A DNA stretch of 64,000 bases, taken from Limosilactobacillus reuteri subsp. reuteri (GTDB lineage Bacteria; Bacillota; Bacilli; Lactobacillales; Lactobacillaceae). The stretch lies in contig NC_009513.1 of the NCBI RefSeq assembly GCF_000016825.1, forward strand, positions 441,501 through 505,500, read 5' to 3'. Of this stretch, positions 36,687 to 46,280 are shown one piece after another (the stretch's first letter is position 1; each line of letters starts with the position of its first letter). The translations under genes were made by a program, and so were the position numbers. Below the pieces are notes generated by a model. That model was not told the DNA's origin. It did no database searches and worked only from the letters and a program-made list of their open reading frames with translations.

Positions 36687-36717
36687 TTTGAAGTATTATG
36701 AAACTTTAGCCTATTAT
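36687..36717 (+). promoter_or_regulatory. arcB promoter with direct-repeat box 2
   Basis: TTTGAAGTATTATGAAAC (36687-36704) differs from box 1 at one base. Its TTGAAG (36688-36693) would be the -35 element, 18 bases from TATTAT (36712-36717). Binding here would affect arcB-arcC directly. Confidence 0.55.
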
Positions 36718-36751
36718 AGTACTTGTATTAAGACCTTAGGAGGAAATAAAA

Positions 36752-37759
36752 ATGGCTTTTAATTTACGTAATCGTAGTTTCTTAACTCTTGCAGATTTTA
36801 ACACTCGGGAAATGGAATACATGCTTGATCTTGCTGAAGATTTAAAGAAGGCAAAATATGCTGGTTATGAAGGCAAGAATCTTAAAGGTAAGAACATTGC
36901 TTTAATTTTTGAAAAGAGTTCTACTCGTACTCGTTGTTCTTTTGAAGTTGGTGCTAAGGATGAAGGTGCTCATGTAACTTACCTTGGCCCATCAGGTTCA
37001 CACATCGGTCACAAGGAATCTGTTAAGGATACTGCACGAGTTCTTGGTGGAATGTTTGATGGTATCGAATACCGTGGATTCTCACAACGCAATGTTGAAA
37101 TTTTAGCTAAGTACTCTGGTGTACCAGTTTGGAATGGTTTAACTGACGAAGACCACCCAACACAAGTACTTGCTGACTTCTTAACCGCTCACGAAGTATT
37201 GAAGAAGCCTTACAAGGACATCAAGTTTGCCTTTGTAGGTGACGGTCAAGACAATGTTTCAAATGCATTGATGCTTGGTGCCGCTGTAATGGGGATGGAA
37301 TACCACGTTGTTACTCCTAAGGAATTGGAACCAACTAAGGAAACTCTAGATAAGGCTAATGAAATTGCTGCCAAGACTGGTGCTAAGATTGTTGTTACTA
37401 ATGACATCAAAGAAGGTGTCAAAGGTATGGACGTAATCTATGCTGATGTTTGGGTATCAATGGGTGAATCTGATGATATGTGGGAAAAGCGGATCAACCT
37501 TCTTAAGCCTTACCAAGTAACAATGGATGTTATGAAGGCTACTGAAAACCCTAATGTTCTCTTTGAACACTGTCTTCCTGCATTCCACAACCTCGACACT
37601 GAAGTTGGTAAGGAAATTGAAAAGAAGTTTGGCTTAAAGGAAATGGAAGTTACTGACGAAGTATTCGAAAGTGAACATTCAGTTGTCTTCCGTGAAGCCG
37701 AAAACCGGATGCACACTATCAAGGCTGTAATGGTTGCAACTTTGGGTGAACAAAACTAA
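36752..37759 (+). CDS. arcB: ornithine carbamoyltransferase, catabolic
   Basis: A 335-residue enzyme of the arginine deiminase pathway converting citrulline and phosphate to ornithine and carbamoyl phosphate. Signatures are [16 protein letters not shown] (carbamoyl-phosphate site), [12 protein letters not shown], and HCLPAFHN with the catalytic Cys. AGGAGG precedes ATG. arcC follows after 16 bases. The catabolic assignment rests on the arcC neighbour. Confidence 0.96.
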   Translation: MAFNLRNRSFLTLADFNTREMEYMLDLAEDLKKAKYAGYEGKNLKGKNIALIFEKSSTRTRCSFEVGAKDEGAHVTYLGPSGSHIGHKESVKDTARVLGGMFDGIEYRGFSQRNVEILAKYSGVPVWNGLTDEDHPTQVLADFLTAHEVLKKPYKDIKFAFVGDGQDNVSNALMLGAAVMGMEYHVVTPKELEPTKETLDKANEIAAKTGAKIVVTNDIKEGVKGMDVIYADVWVSMGESDDMWEKRINLLKPYQVTMDVMKATENPNVLFEHCLPAFHNLDTEVGKEIEKKFGLKEMEVTDEVFESEHSVVFREAENRMHTIKAVMVATLGEQN

Positions 37760-37775
37760 TTAGGAGGCATTTGCC

Positions 37776-38708
37776 ATGGCTAAAGTAGTCGTTGCTCTAG
37801 GGGGAAATGCATTAGGCAAATCACCTGAAGAACAATTAAAGTTAGTAAAGAATACTGCTTCCTCATTAATTGGGCTAATTGCTGCAGGAAATCAAGTAGT
37901 TATTAGTCACGGTAATGGTCCACAAGTGGGTGCCATTAATTTAGGGATGAATTTCGCTGCTGAACACGGTAAAACTGCTGCTTTTCCTTTCCCAGAATGT
38001 GGTGCAATGAGTCAAGGTTATATTGGCTACCATTTGCAACAAAGTTTAGAAAATGAATTACACCGTCGTTGGATGAATAAGAGTGTGGCAACGATTGTAA
38101 CGCAAATTGCAGTTGACCCTAATGATCCTGCTTTTGAAAATCCATCAAAGCCGGTTGGTGACTTCTACACTAAAGAACAAGCTGATGAAATTGCCAAAGA
38201 AAAGGGCTACACTTTTAAAGAAGATGCGGGCCGTGGATACCGTCAAGTTGTTCCTTCTCCACTACCGATGAAGATTATGGAACTTGATAGCATCAAAACA
38301 TTGATTGACGCTGACAAGCTTGTTATTGCCGGTGGTGGTGGTGGTGTACCTGTAATCATCACTGATAAAGGACTTGAAGGAGTTCCAGCGGTTATTGATA
38401 AGGACCGTTCAAGTGCCTTGCTAGCTGACAAGATCGATGCCGATAAGTTGATTATTTTAACTGCCGTTGATCATGTTTATGTTAACTATGGAAAGCCAGA
38501 TGAAAAAGCCCTTAAGACGTTAAACGTTGCAGAAGCTCAAAAATACATGAAGGAAGGACAATTTGCTGCTGGTAGTATGCTACCTAAGATTGAAGCATGT
38601 CTTTCATTTGTTGAAGGTCATCCAGAACGAGAAGCATTAATTACTTCATTAGATGGTCTTGATGATGCTCTTGCCGGTAAAGTCGGGACAGTTATTCGTG
38701 ATAACTAA
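37776..38708 (+). CDS. arcC: carbamate kinase
   Basis: A 310-residue kinase that makes ATP from carbamoyl phosphate and ADP, releasing CO2 and ammonia; the energy-yielding step of the ADI pathway. [29 protein letters not shown] and [16 protein letters not shown] are the conserved segments. AGGAGGC stands before ATG. It ends at a strong bidirectional hairpin. Confidence 0.97.
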   Translation: MAKVVVALGGNALGKSPEEQLKLVKNTASSLIGLIAAGNQVVISHGNGPQVGAINLGMNFAAEHGKTAAFPFPECGAMSQGYIGYHLQQSLENELHRRWMNKSVATIVTQIAVDPNDPAFENPSKPVGDFYTKEQADEIAKEKGYTFKEDAGRGYRQVVPSPLPMKIMELDSIKTLIDADKLVIAGGGGGVPVIITDKGLEGVPAVIDKDRSSALLADKIDADKLIILTAVDHVYVNYGKPDEKALKTLNVAEAQKYMKEGQFAAGSMLPKIEACLSFVEGHPEREALITSLDGLDDALAGKVGTVIRDN

Positions 38709-38753
38709 AAAGAAGATGGTTAGGAAAATAAAATCCTGACCACCTTCTTTTTT
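38707..38753. terminator. bidirectional terminator after arcC
   Basis: AAAAGAAGATGGTTAGGA pairs with TCCTGACCACCTTCTTTT (two mismatches), with T6 on the plus strand and A4 on the other. It overlaps the stop codon region of the convergent gene. Confidence 0.8.
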
Positions 38754-39666
38754 AGTTACTCTTTAATTTTTTCTGTGGAATGCGAATGTTAATCGCAAGT
38801 ACTGCAACGATAACTAAAATCGAACCAAGGATATCTGCTCCCGTCATTTGTAAATGAAAAATTAGGACTGAACCGATTGTTGCTGATAAAGGTTCAAATG
38901 CATCCATTAAACTAAATGTAGTTGCATCGATATATTTTAATGAATTATTAGCTAGCTGAAAGGGAATTAAGGTCCCAATTACTAGAATGCCTAACACATA
39001 TAACCAAACTGAAGGAACGTTAGGAATATGTGGTTGACTAGGGTGAATAAGCACTAAGGTTAATCCGGCAAATAATAGCCCCCACCCCGTAATAATTAAT
39101 GAGGGAACTCGACCTTCGCGAAGCATATTTTGTGGAATTAAGGTATTTGTTGCAACACCAATTGCAGAAATTAATCCCCATATTAGAACACTAAGCGTCA
39201 TTGCTAAATGGTTAAATTGGCCATGAGTTGCGATAATAAAAACACCTAAAAAGGCGATAATTGCACTAATAATTTCAATTCGTCGTGGTGGCAGGTGTCG
39301 AAACATAGCTTGATAAGCAATGATGAAAAAGGGCCCGATGAATTGGAGAATGGTTGCGATCGAAGCATTCCCATATTGGACAGCCATAAAGTAAGCATAC
39401 TGAACCGGAACTAACCCAAAAACACCATATGCAAAGATAATCCATGCAGAATGAAGGTCCTTAAAAATTTGAAAGGGATGCTTCCCACGAATTTGGCTTA
39501 ATAAGACTAAAATAATTCCAGCTGAAACCATTCGAACCTGCGTTAACCACATTGATGTAATTGAACTACTAACATTAAAAAGGGCCTTCGCAAAAAGCCC
39601 TGAAATACCCCAAAAGGTACAGGCAGTAATAATCATCGCTGTACCTAAAACTTTTTTATTTGACAT
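38752..39666 (-). CDS. EamA/DMT-superfamily transporter
   Basis: A 304-residue protein with ten predicted helices in two EamA repeats (TMIITACTFWGISGLFAKALFN; TLSVLIWGLISAIGVATNTLIP). Family members export metabolites or amino acids, and some import; the substrate is unknown. The C-terminal end is lysine rich. It is a monocistronic gene convergent with arcC. Confidence 0.9.
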   Translation of the reverse strand: MSNKKVLGTAMIITACTFWGISGLFAKALFNVSSSITSMWLTQVRMVSAGIILVLLSQIRGKHPFQIFKDLHSAWIIFAYGVFGLVPVQYAYFMAVQYGNASIATILQFIGPFFIIAYQAMFRHLPPRRIEIISAIIAFLGVFIIATHGQFNHLAMTLSVLIWGLISAIGVATNTLIPQNMLREGRVPSLIITGWGLLFAGLTLVLIHPSQPHIPNVPSVWLYVLGILVIGTLIPFQLANNSLKYIDATTFSLMDAFEPLSATIGSVLIFHLQMTGADILGSILVIVAVLAINIRIPQKKLKSN

Positions 39667-39749
39667 AAAAATACTCTTTCCAATTAGATTTGCTATTTTA
39701 TTTTACCATACCAATTCTGTGAAGAGTGAGCTCGACTTTTTAATTATGA

Positions 39750-40454
39750 CTATCTGTTGGAATTGTTTTCGGCGATGATTGGTTGTGGAGTTCGTGAATA
39801 TAAAGCCTTCACAGCCTCTATGTCTCGTGATTGAATGGGATAATATGATCCAGCTGGCTGCATCACAGAAATCTTGTTCGTGTGCTGTAGACCAATTGCA
39901 TGCCCTAATTCATGCTCAGCAGTATTTACGATTCGTTCTTGTGAGTAGCCAAAGGCAGGATTTAATAGGTAATAAGAATTTAGCTCTACTGTTGCGTGCA
40001 GATAATATCCAGTTGCGGAATTCATGCTTGTATTGGTAAGTCCCGCTGCCCCGTTATTTGGATCATTAACAGCGGAAACACTAATATTTGCATTCTTATC
40101 ATTAACGATTTTAAATGTGAATGCCTTCGTGTTATTCCATTGGGCAATTGCGGTTTCTGTTGCATTCTTTAATACTGGATTACTGATATTAACATAGATC
40201 GTTGCAGAGTTTTGTTCCCAGCGTGCATCAGCGGGTGTATCTTGTGCCCCAGTTTGTTGGTCAGCGTTTTGTTTAGTTGGGGTTGCAACTTCTTTACCGG
40301 TTATTCGGTGTAGCCACGATTGAGTAAGCACCTGAGCATTATGAATGCCAATATTAAATTGTTCTTGAAAGGTAGAATTATTTTGATAAAACCAAATAAT
40401 TCCGCCAAAGAGTAATAAATAAAATAAGGTTAATAAGAAATTGGACTTCTTAAT
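39750..40454 (-). CDS. matrixin-like zinc metalloprotease, membrane-anchored, apparent ATT start
   Basis: The C-terminal half contains HELGHAIGLQHT, the metzincin zinc motif HExxHxxGxxH, after SQERIVNTAE, fitting the matrixin family. The first conventional start is GTG at 40331, but the frame stays open upstream for 41 codons and encodes KKSNFLLTLFYLLLFGGIIW, a classic signal anchor. An in-frame TGA precedes that segment, leaving ATT (40452-40454) as the likely start, 7 bases after AGGGGG. The result is 234 residues anchored with the protease outside. The start choice is an inference. Confidence 0.75.
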   Translation of the reverse strand: MKKSNFLLTLFYLLLFGGIIWFYQNNSTFQEQFNIGIHNAQVLTQSWLHRITGKEVATPTKQNADQQTGAQDTPADARWEQNSATIYVNISNPVLKNATETAIAQWNNTKAFTFKIVNDKNANISVSAVNDPNNGAAGLTNTSMNSATGYYLHATVELNSYYLLNPAFGYSQERIVNTAEHELGHAIGLQHTNKISVMQPAGSYYPIQSRDIEAVKALYSRTPQPIIAENNSNR

Positions 40455-40529
40455 CGGTCACACCCCCTAGTATTCAAATTCTAATTAAAAAAGAGTAAAA
40501 CGTCCATTATTTAATATTTTTTCTTTATT

Positions 40530-40588
40530 GTTGACAACTGTAAACTTTGATAGTATGCTGTACCTATAATATGATTACAATTGTAAAC
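40530..40588 (+). promoter_or_regulatory. copper-inducible promoter with two CopY boxes
   Basis: GTTGACAACTGTAAAC (40530-40545) and GATTACAATTGTAAAC (40573-40588) both fit the cop box RNYKACANNTGTMRNY at every position. The first covers the -35 TTGACA (40531-40536), spaced 17 bases from TATGCT (40554-40559). CopY-type repressors release these boxes when copper rises. No copY gene lies in this window. Confidence 0.88.
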
Positions 40589-40606
40589 TAAAAGAAGGTG
40601 GAAATA

Positions 40607-40975
40607 TTGAGAATTGCCGTTATAATTATTGCCCTGCTTTTGATTGCATTTATTGTTTGGTGGTTCTTCGGAAAGCATACAGAGTCGGCGGGAAAATCAA
40701 CTATTGTTAATGATGAGCAAACTGCAACGATTGTCGTTAATGGTGGTTATTCTCCATCAACCGTTATCTTGAAAAAGGGAATTCCGGCTCAAGTTAACTT
40801 TGATATGCATGACTCGACGGCTTGTTTATCACATGTAGTATTTGAACAGCTAGGAGTTAATAAGGACTTAACAAAGCAAAAGATTACGACGATTAATATT
40901 CCAACAGATAAAGCCCAGACTTTTAACTTTGCTTGTGGGATGGATATGTTTCATGGAAAGGTGATTGTTAAATAA
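40607..40975 (+). CDS. cupA: membrane-anchored cupredoxin copper chaperone (CupA-like)
   Basis: A 122-residue protein with one N-terminal helix (AVIIIALLLIAFIVWWFFG) and a cupredoxin domain. Cys in STACLSHVVF and the C-terminal CGMDMFHG supply Cys/Met ligands like those of pneumococcal CupA, which binds Cu(I) and passes it to CopA. I start at TTG (40607), five bases after GGTGG; a GTG at 40598 lies inside the ribosome binding site. The stop overlaps the next ATG (TAATG). Confidence 0.82.
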   Translation: MRIAVIIIALLLIAFIVWWFFGKHTESAGKSTIVNDEQTATIVVNGGYSPSTVILKKGIPAQVNFDMHDSTACLSHVVFEQLGVNKDLTKQKITTINIPTDKAQTFNFACGMDMFHGKVIVK

Positions 40976-41262
40976 TGAGTATTTTTTCAAAAGATCAAAC
41001 TAAAAAAGTTGTTGTTAATGCAGAAAATCATGGCTACAAACCAGAAACGGTTACTTTCAAACAAGGAAAGCCAGCGCAATTAAAATTTATCCCCTCCGAT
41101 AACATGGGATGTATGAATGAAGTCGTCTTTAAGGAACTTGGGATTGATGAGAAGTTAGACGGTAAAAAAGAAGTTACTGTTGATATTCCAACTGACAAGC
41201 CGGGAACTTATAACTATGCTTGCGGAATGGATATGTTTCATGGAAAGGTTGTTGTAAAGTAA
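40975..41262 (+). CDS. soluble cupredoxin-domain copper-binding protein
   Basis: A 95-residue protein with no membrane segment and the same domain as its upstream neighbour: [10 protein letters not shown] and [13 protein letters not shown]. It overlaps both neighbours by one base (TAATG at each junction). In pneumococcus a CupA-like domain is fused to the N-terminus of CopA; here the CopA that follows lacks any such domain, so this protein probably supplies it as a separate subunit. Confidence 0.8.
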   Translation: MSIFSKDQTKKVVVNAENHGYKPETVTFKQGKPAQLKFIPSDNMGCMNEVVFKELGIDEKLDGKKEVTVDIPTDKPGTYNYACGMDMFHGKVVVK

Positions 41263-43199
41263 TGAAGCTCACAAACATTCAGCGATTTTGGATTTCATTT
41301 GTATTATCAATTCCGATGTTAATACAAATGCTTGCGATGCCTTTTCACTGGATGATGCCAGCCTATAATTGGATAGCATTAATTACTACCACTATTATTA
41401 TGGCAATTTCAGCATTTCCATATTGGAAAAGTGCGATCGCTGCATTTAAAAAACATAGTGCAAATATGAATACCCTAGTCGCCACAGGAACAGCTGTCGC
41501 TTATTTTTATAGTATTTTTGCGATGATAACTGATAGGGCGGTTTATTTTGAAAGTGCTGCTTTTGTTACTGTCTTTGTTTTACTGGGGGATGCGATGGAA
41601 GAGAAAATGCATAACAATGCTTCCAATGCTCTTGGTAAGTTGATGGGCCTTCAAGCAAAAGATGCTGAAGTCTTAAAAGATGGTAAATTTGTCAAAGTAC
41701 CACTCGATCAAGTTCAAGTTGGCGACCTTATTCGGGTCAAGCCGGGTGAAAAAGTACCCGTAGACGGAACAATTCTGGAAGGGGTAACTTCTCTGGATGA
41801 GTCGATGGTTACTGGTGAAAGTATGCCGGTAATGAAAAAAGTTGGCGATACTGTTGTTGGTTCAACAATTAATAATAATGGGACGATTACTTTTAAAGCC
41901 ACAAAGGTTGGAGCGGATACAATGCTTGCCCAAATTGTTGACCTAGTAAAAAAAGCGCAAACCAGTCATGCTCCTATCCAGAACTTAACAGATAAGATTT
42001 CAAATGTGTTTGTCCCAGCAGTAATGATTATTGCTATTTTGACATTTATGATTTGGTATTCCTTTGTTGGCGCAACATTTGTTCAAGCATTATTATTTGC
42101 TGTTTCAGTAATTGTCATTGCTTGTCCGTGCGCATTAGGTTTAGCAACTCCAACAGCATTAATGGTTGGTACTGCAAGAAGTGCTAAGATGGGTGTCCTT
42201 ATTAAGAATGGTGAAGTCCTTCAAGAAGTAAGTAATATTGATACTGTTGTGTTTGATAAAACAGGGACAATTACGGTCGGCAAACCAGTTGTAACTGATA
42301 TTGTTGGCGATGCTAAAAAAGTATTAACAATCGCTGCTAGTCTTGAGGAATCGTCTGAGCACCCGTTAGCATCTGCAATTCTTCAAAAGGCAAAAAATAA
42401 AGAGATCTCACCAGTAAAGGTAGATAAATTTGAAGCAATTGAAGGTAAGGGTGTGCGTGCAGATTATAATGGACAAGTAGCATTTGTTGGTAGCAATCGG
42501 CTTTTGGTTGATGTAAATATTTCCCGGGAAATGGCATCACGTGCGGAAAAATTACAGAACGAAGCTAAAACAGTTGTTTATGTTGGTCTTGATGGGGAAA
42601 TAATCGGCTTAGTTGCCATTCAAGATGTTCCGAAGTCGAGTTCAAAAGATGCAATTGCGGAGCTAAAAGCACGTGGATTAATGACTGTGATGTTAACTGG
42701 GGATAACAAACGGGTAGCTCAAGCAATAGCTGATGAAGTTGGTATCGATAGGGTAATTGCTGAAGTAATGCCGAATGATAAGGCTCAACAAATCAAAGAA
42801 CTTCAGGACAAGGGTAAAAAGGTTGCTTTTGTTGGTGATGGAATTAATGATGCCCCTGCTTTGTCGACAGCTGATGTTGGAATTGCAATGGGATCTGGAA
42901 CTGATATCGCAATTGACTCTGGTGGAATCGTTCTCGTTCAAAACGATTTGCGAGGAGTTGTCCGGGCACTTGATATTTCTAAGAAGACCTTTAACCGAAT
43001 TAAATTAAATCTCTTCTGGGCGCTCATTTACAATGTCATTGGTATTCCAATCGCTGCAGGGCTATTTGCATTTATGGGCTTTACTCTTAGTCCGGAGCTT
43101 GCCGGCCTAGCAATGGCCTTTAGTTCTGTTTCTGTTGTTAGTTCTTCTCTGCTGTTAAATAAAGCTAAGATTGCGGGAGAGCATGTTGTTCAAGCTTAA
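41262..43199 (+). CDS. copA: copper-exporting P1B-type ATPase
   Basis: A 645-residue P-type ATPase lacking an N-terminal metal-binding domain. Visible motifs: TGE (VTGESMP), CPC in [17 protein letters not shown], phosphorylation site DKTGT (Asp about 332), the SEHPLAS HP motif, and [10 protein letters not shown]. The last two helices carry YN (WALIYNVIG) and MAFSSVSV, the Cu(I)-type signature. ATG overlaps the preceding stop. Together with the two cupredoxins it exports Cu(I) from the cytosol. Confidence 0.93.
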   Translation: MKLTNIQRFWISFVLSIPMLIQMLAMPFHWMMPAYNWIALITTTIIMAISAFPYWKSAIAAFKKHSANMNTLVATGTAVAYFYSIFAMITDRAVYFESAAFVTVFVLLGDAMEEKMHNNASNALGKLMGLQAKDAEVLKDGKFVKVPLDQVQVGDLIRVKPGEKVPVDGTILEGVTSLDESMVTGESMPVMKKVGDTVVGSTINNNGTITFKATKVGADTMLAQIVDLVKKAQTSHAPIQNLTDKISNVFVPAVMIIAILTFMIWYSFVGATFVQALLFAVSVIVIACPCALGLATPTALMVGTARSAKMGVLIKNGEVLQEVSNIDTVVFDKTGTITVGKPVVTDIVGDAKKVLTIAASLEESSEHPLASAILQKAKNKEISPVKVDKFEAIEGKGVRADYNGQVAFVGSNRLLVDVNISREMASRAEKLQNEAKTVVYVGLDGEIIGLVAIQDVPKSSSKDAIAELKARGLMTVMLTGDNKRVAQAIADEVGIDRVIAEVMPNDKAQQIKELQDKGKKVAFVGDGINDAPALSTADVGIAMGSGTDIAIDSGGIVLVQNDLRGVVRALDISKKTFNRIKLNLFWALIYNVIGIPIAAGLFAFMGFTLSPELAGLAMAFSSVSVVSSSLLLNKAKIAGEHVVQA

Positions 43200-43210
43200 A
43201 CTAAGATTAT

Positions 43211-43248
43211 AAGGAGTTAAGAAATATAATTCTTAGCTTCTTTTTTTG
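43211..43248 (+). terminator. cop operon terminator
   Basis: AAGGAGTTAAGAA pairs with TTCTTAGCTTCTTT (G-U allowed), followed by T7. Confidence 0.75.
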
Positions 43249-43317
43249 TTATATTTTGCACAAAGTAAAAGGATTTTGCGGTAAAATATTAATAAAAGTG
43301 ATGGAGGAGTATTTAAA

Positions 43318-43794
43318 ATGGCAACAGCATTTTTGGTTCACACTCAACTAAACTGGGGAAAAACATGTGATTATTTAATTGCTAATGATGTTGAGCCGGG
43401 GTTAATGCATCGTTATGAGACACGAGAAGATTGGCAAGAGGTGATTCTTGATGCATTGATCAATGTTCCCTTAGCGCCATACTTGCCAAGTGGTCAGCCC
43501 ATTCCGCCAATTGGAACGGCAAAAGTAATAGGGGTAGAAGCAGTTGATCCGGCACGGGTTAAAAAAACTGTGCAACGGACACGAAGCCAATTTATAATGG
43601 CAACTATCTGGAAAAAGCAGTCAGCCTTAAAAAACTATAATTTCTTACATCATGATTATGACAAGTGGACGCAAAAACAAATTTGGGCCGATGTTGATTA
43701 TTGGTGTGACTCTAAAAAACATCCCGTTATCGATTTGATTACAAAATGGCGTTGTGTCCGTCAACACCAACGATTACGTGCTGAAGAGAAATGA
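43318..43794 (+). CDS. hypothetical protein, 158 aa
   Basis: A soluble 158-residue protein beginning MATAFLVHTQLNWGKTCDYL and ending in a basic stretch (KWRCVRQHQRLRAEEK). It is rich in Trp (8 residues) and His. A GGAGG site precedes ATG, so it is likely real. I do not recognise the family. It lies between the cop operon terminator and the tRNA-Gln promoter. Confidence 0.65.
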   Translation: MATAFLVHTQLNWGKTCDYLIANDVEPGLMHRYETREDWQEVILDALINVPLAPYLPSGQPIPPIGTAKVIGVEAVDPARVKKTVQRTRSQFIMATIWKKQSALKNYNFLHHDYDKWTQKQIWADVDYWCDSKKHPVIDLITKWRCVRQHQRLRAEEK

Positions 43795-43804
43795 TAAAAA
43801 AGAG

Positions 43805-43833
43805 TTGACTATTAAGCCACTTCCATGTATAGT
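43805..43833 (+). promoter_or_regulatory. tRNA-Gln promoter
   Basis: TTGACT (43805-43810), a 17-base spacer and TATAGT (43828-43833), 25 bases before the tRNA. Confidence 0.75.
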
Positions 43834-43858
43834 ATATATCGTTATAAGTTTATCTTAT

Positions 43859-43931
43859 TGGGCATTCGCCAAACTGGTAAGGCAGTGGACTCTGAATCCA
43901 TAATTTACTGGTTCGAGACCAGTATGCCCAA
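43859..43931 (+). tRNA. tRNA-Gln (anticodon CTG)
   Basis: The acceptor stem TGGGCAT/ATGCCCA, the anticodon loop CTCTGAA with anticodon CTG, and the T-arm ACTGGTTCGAGACCAGT are all clear. U1-A72 is typical of Gln tRNAs. CCA is not encoded. It reads CAG, the less used Gln codon in AT-rich lactobacilli. Confidence 0.93.
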
Positions 43932-43938
43932 CTTCTAA

Positions 43939-43974
43939 CAAAAGGCCTGCTAGATTAGCTAGCAGGTCTTTTGT
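43939..43974 (+). terminator. tRNA-Gln terminator
   Basis: AAAAGGCCTGCTAG pairs with CTAGCAGGTCTTTT around a 5-base loop. Confidence 0.85.
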
Positions 43975-44022
43975 TGATAAAAAAGTTATTTGTTATAATT
44001 ACAGTCAAGTGAGGGGACGAAT

Positions 44023-44352
44023 ATGGCTAGTAATTCTGATTCAATTTATTATGTTTTAACAAAACTAAAGCACCATCCAGAGTTAATCAAAAGCATTAGA
44101 CCACGTTATACTAATACGGTTCTGATTCTTTTTGATGACTCCTTAAAGATAGCCGATGCTTCATTTTATTTTCCTGTTGATCGTTTTATGGTCAATCGTT
44201 TGTCAAATGATTTTGTGGCAAAGAATGGTGACCTTCTTGATAGTTATTTTTCAATGACCAATGGAACAAAGAAAAATTACCATGATGTTTGGGCGACGAC
44301 CTGTCATATTCCAGAAAAGAAAGTATATTTATTAGAATTATCATTTGAATAA
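44023..44352 (+). CDS. hypothetical protein, 109 aa
   Basis: Begins MASNSDSIYYVLTKLKHHPE; alternating alpha/beta segments, no membrane helix. A GAGGGG site precedes ATG. I do not recognise it. It is followed after 61 bases by the frameshifted antiporter on the same strand. Confidence 0.6.
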   Translation: MASNSDSIYYVLTKLKHHPELIKSIRPRYTNTVLILFDDSLKIADASFYFPVDRFMVNRLSNDFVAKNGDLLDSYFSMTNGTKKNYHDVWATTCHIPEKKVYLLELSFE

Positions 44353-44413
44353 CGCGATTTAAGCTGCGACAAAAGGTGTCACAGCTTATTTGCTATAAAG
44401 AGAGAGTTTTATA

Positions 44414-45971
44414 GTGCTTGTTTCAACGATTGTTTTAATGGTAGCGGCAGTTTTAAGTAGTATTATTTCCAGCTTCTTTCCGCACTTCTCAATTAATTAT
44501 ATTAGTATTTTCGTCGGCTTAATTATTGGTTCAGTTCCTTTTTTGAATGGTCGGATTTCCTCCCTTCCACAAAGAAATATTTATGTATATAGTAGCTCCA
44601 CTGATTTATTTTGAGAGGCAATCAACGAGAATTAATCTGATTGGAAAAAGATTACGACAAATTCTTGAAACGGCTGTTCTTTTAGTAATTGTCGGAACGG
44701 TATTTGCGGGTTTTAGTGTATCGCTTTTGGGAATTCTGCTAGCCCTGGCATTTCTGATGGGTGCCTTAAGTACTCCGACCGATGCTACTGCAACTGAATC
44801 TGTTTTGGAGGGGTTGATTGTCCCTGAAAGACAAGAAAATATTCTAAAAATGGAGTCATTATTTAATGATGCTTCTGGTATTATCCTGGTTACTGCAATG
44901 GCGCTGTGGGTAAAAAACGGACAGTTCAACTATCAACAAACGTTTTTTGACTTTTTGCGTTCAGCTGGTGGCGGGATAATTATTGGCATTATGGCAGCCC
45001 TTGTAATGATCAGTTTTCGTCAATTTTTAGGGCGAATTAACCATGATGCTTATAATGCGCAAATATTATTATTTGTTAGTACGCCATTCTTTATTTACTT
45101 TATAGCTGAAGAATTAAAAGTATCTGGGATTATTGCCGTGGTTTGTGCTGGTTTAATGCAGAATAGCGAAAGCGTTCGAAGTCGTTTTATAACGCCTCGC
45201 CAATTTCATAATGGGCTAGTGCTTTTAAGGTTGCTGCGGGAACTCTTAAATAATACCATTTTTGTTATTTTAGGATTATTGGTTGTCAGGATCATTCGTG
45301 ATGACTTGATTATTGGGAATACAAATTCGCAATGGATTGTGATTGGTATTTTACTTTATATTACTAATCTCCTTGTTCGTTATCTCTATGGACTATTTTC
45401 AAAGATGGGTAATAAAGGAAGTATAATTTTTGCTCTTGGGGGAGTCCGTGGCGCAGTAACACTTGCCTTAGTATATATGATTATTAACAATGTAAGCTCT
45501 GCACAGTTTGATATGATTGTGTTGGCAGAAATGCTTGTTATTATTTTGAGTATGGTGGTGCCTTCAATCGTATTTCGCTTTATTCTTAACTATGATATGT
45601 CAAGGAGGGAGGCCGGCAAACAAGTTCAGCGTTTACGGCAAGAAATGGTTAAAGAGGGATTGAAAGCAGTAGAAAAAATATATCTTCCAGAAAAAATTAG
45701 AGAAAGTGTTGTTTATGATTTGCGGGATCAAAAGAGTACCAATTCATTTGCAGATTTTTGGCATCAATGGGCTAAAGCAAGTCGCTATCCAGAATTCAAT
45801 GAGCAGGAAAAGGAACTGGAGCAACGAGCCTTATTATGGGCATTCCAAGCTGAAAGACAGTACCTTGATATGGTATCTCAAAAGGAAAATCATCGTGACT
45901 ATCTTTTTGAGTTTTACAACGAAATTCTATTGGCAGAGTCAATTTTACTTAACACTGAAAATGAATATTAA
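44414..45971 (+). pseudogene. Na+/H+ antiporter (CPA1 family), frameshifted
   Basis: Two overlapping frames together make a complete CPA1 antiporter. The first (44414-44614) gives helices 1-2 up to NGRISSLPQ, then leaves frame. The second carries on with EIFMYIVAPLIYFERQSTRINL, TPTDATATESVLEG, LFNDASGIILVTA and the GGVRGAVTLAL motif, then a cytosolic tail of about 150 residues. The shift falls in CCACAAAGAAATA near 44570; removing one A restores the frame. It is either a pseudogene, a phase-variable gene or a sequencing error. Confidence 0.8.
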
Positions 45972-45988
45972 ATTAATTTGATTTTAAG

Positions 45989-46017
45989 TTGACGAAAAAT
46001 TGAAATTAACGTATACT
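45989..46017 (+). promoter_or_regulatory. tRNA-Glu promoter
   Basis: TTGACG (45989-45994), a 17-base spacer and TATACT (46012-46017), 16 bases before the tRNA. Confidence 0.75.
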
Positions 46018-46033
46018 TTTAATTGTACGTTAT

Positions 46034-46106
46034 TGCCCGCTGGTCAAATTGGTTAAGACGTCGCCCTCTCAAGGCGGAGTTACGGGTTCGATTCCCGTGC
46101 GGGTGA
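46034..46106 (+). tRNA. tRNA-Glu (anticodon CTC)
   Basis: The acceptor stem TGCCCGC/GCGGGTG, D-loop GGTCAAATTGGTTAAGAC, anticodon loop CTCTCAA (anticodon CTC) and T-arm ACGGGTTCGATTCCCGT are clear. CCA is not encoded. It reads GAG, the minor Glu codon. It borders a decayed mobile element, and tRNA 3' ends are common integration sites. Confidence 0.9.
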
Positions 46107-46249
46107 TTTTTTTATTTTAAACTAATTTAATATAGCGTCTAAATCATTGATAAATCAGCATTCTTGATTTTAGGTTTACACTATAAAACGTTATTTTTAA
46201 TCAATTCTGCGGAAAAATTGCGGAAAAAATAATTCAACTTGTCAGCATG

Positions 46250-46280
46250 GTGGACTACTAATCTAGTAGTCTTTTTATTT
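46250..46280 (+). terminator. hairpin downstream of tRNA-Glu
   Basis: GACTACTA pairs with TAGTAGTC around a 3-base loop, followed by T5. It is preceded at 46208-46229 by two tandem TGCGGAAAAA blocks of unknown role. The stretch 46107-46500 contains no gene. Confidence 0.75.
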
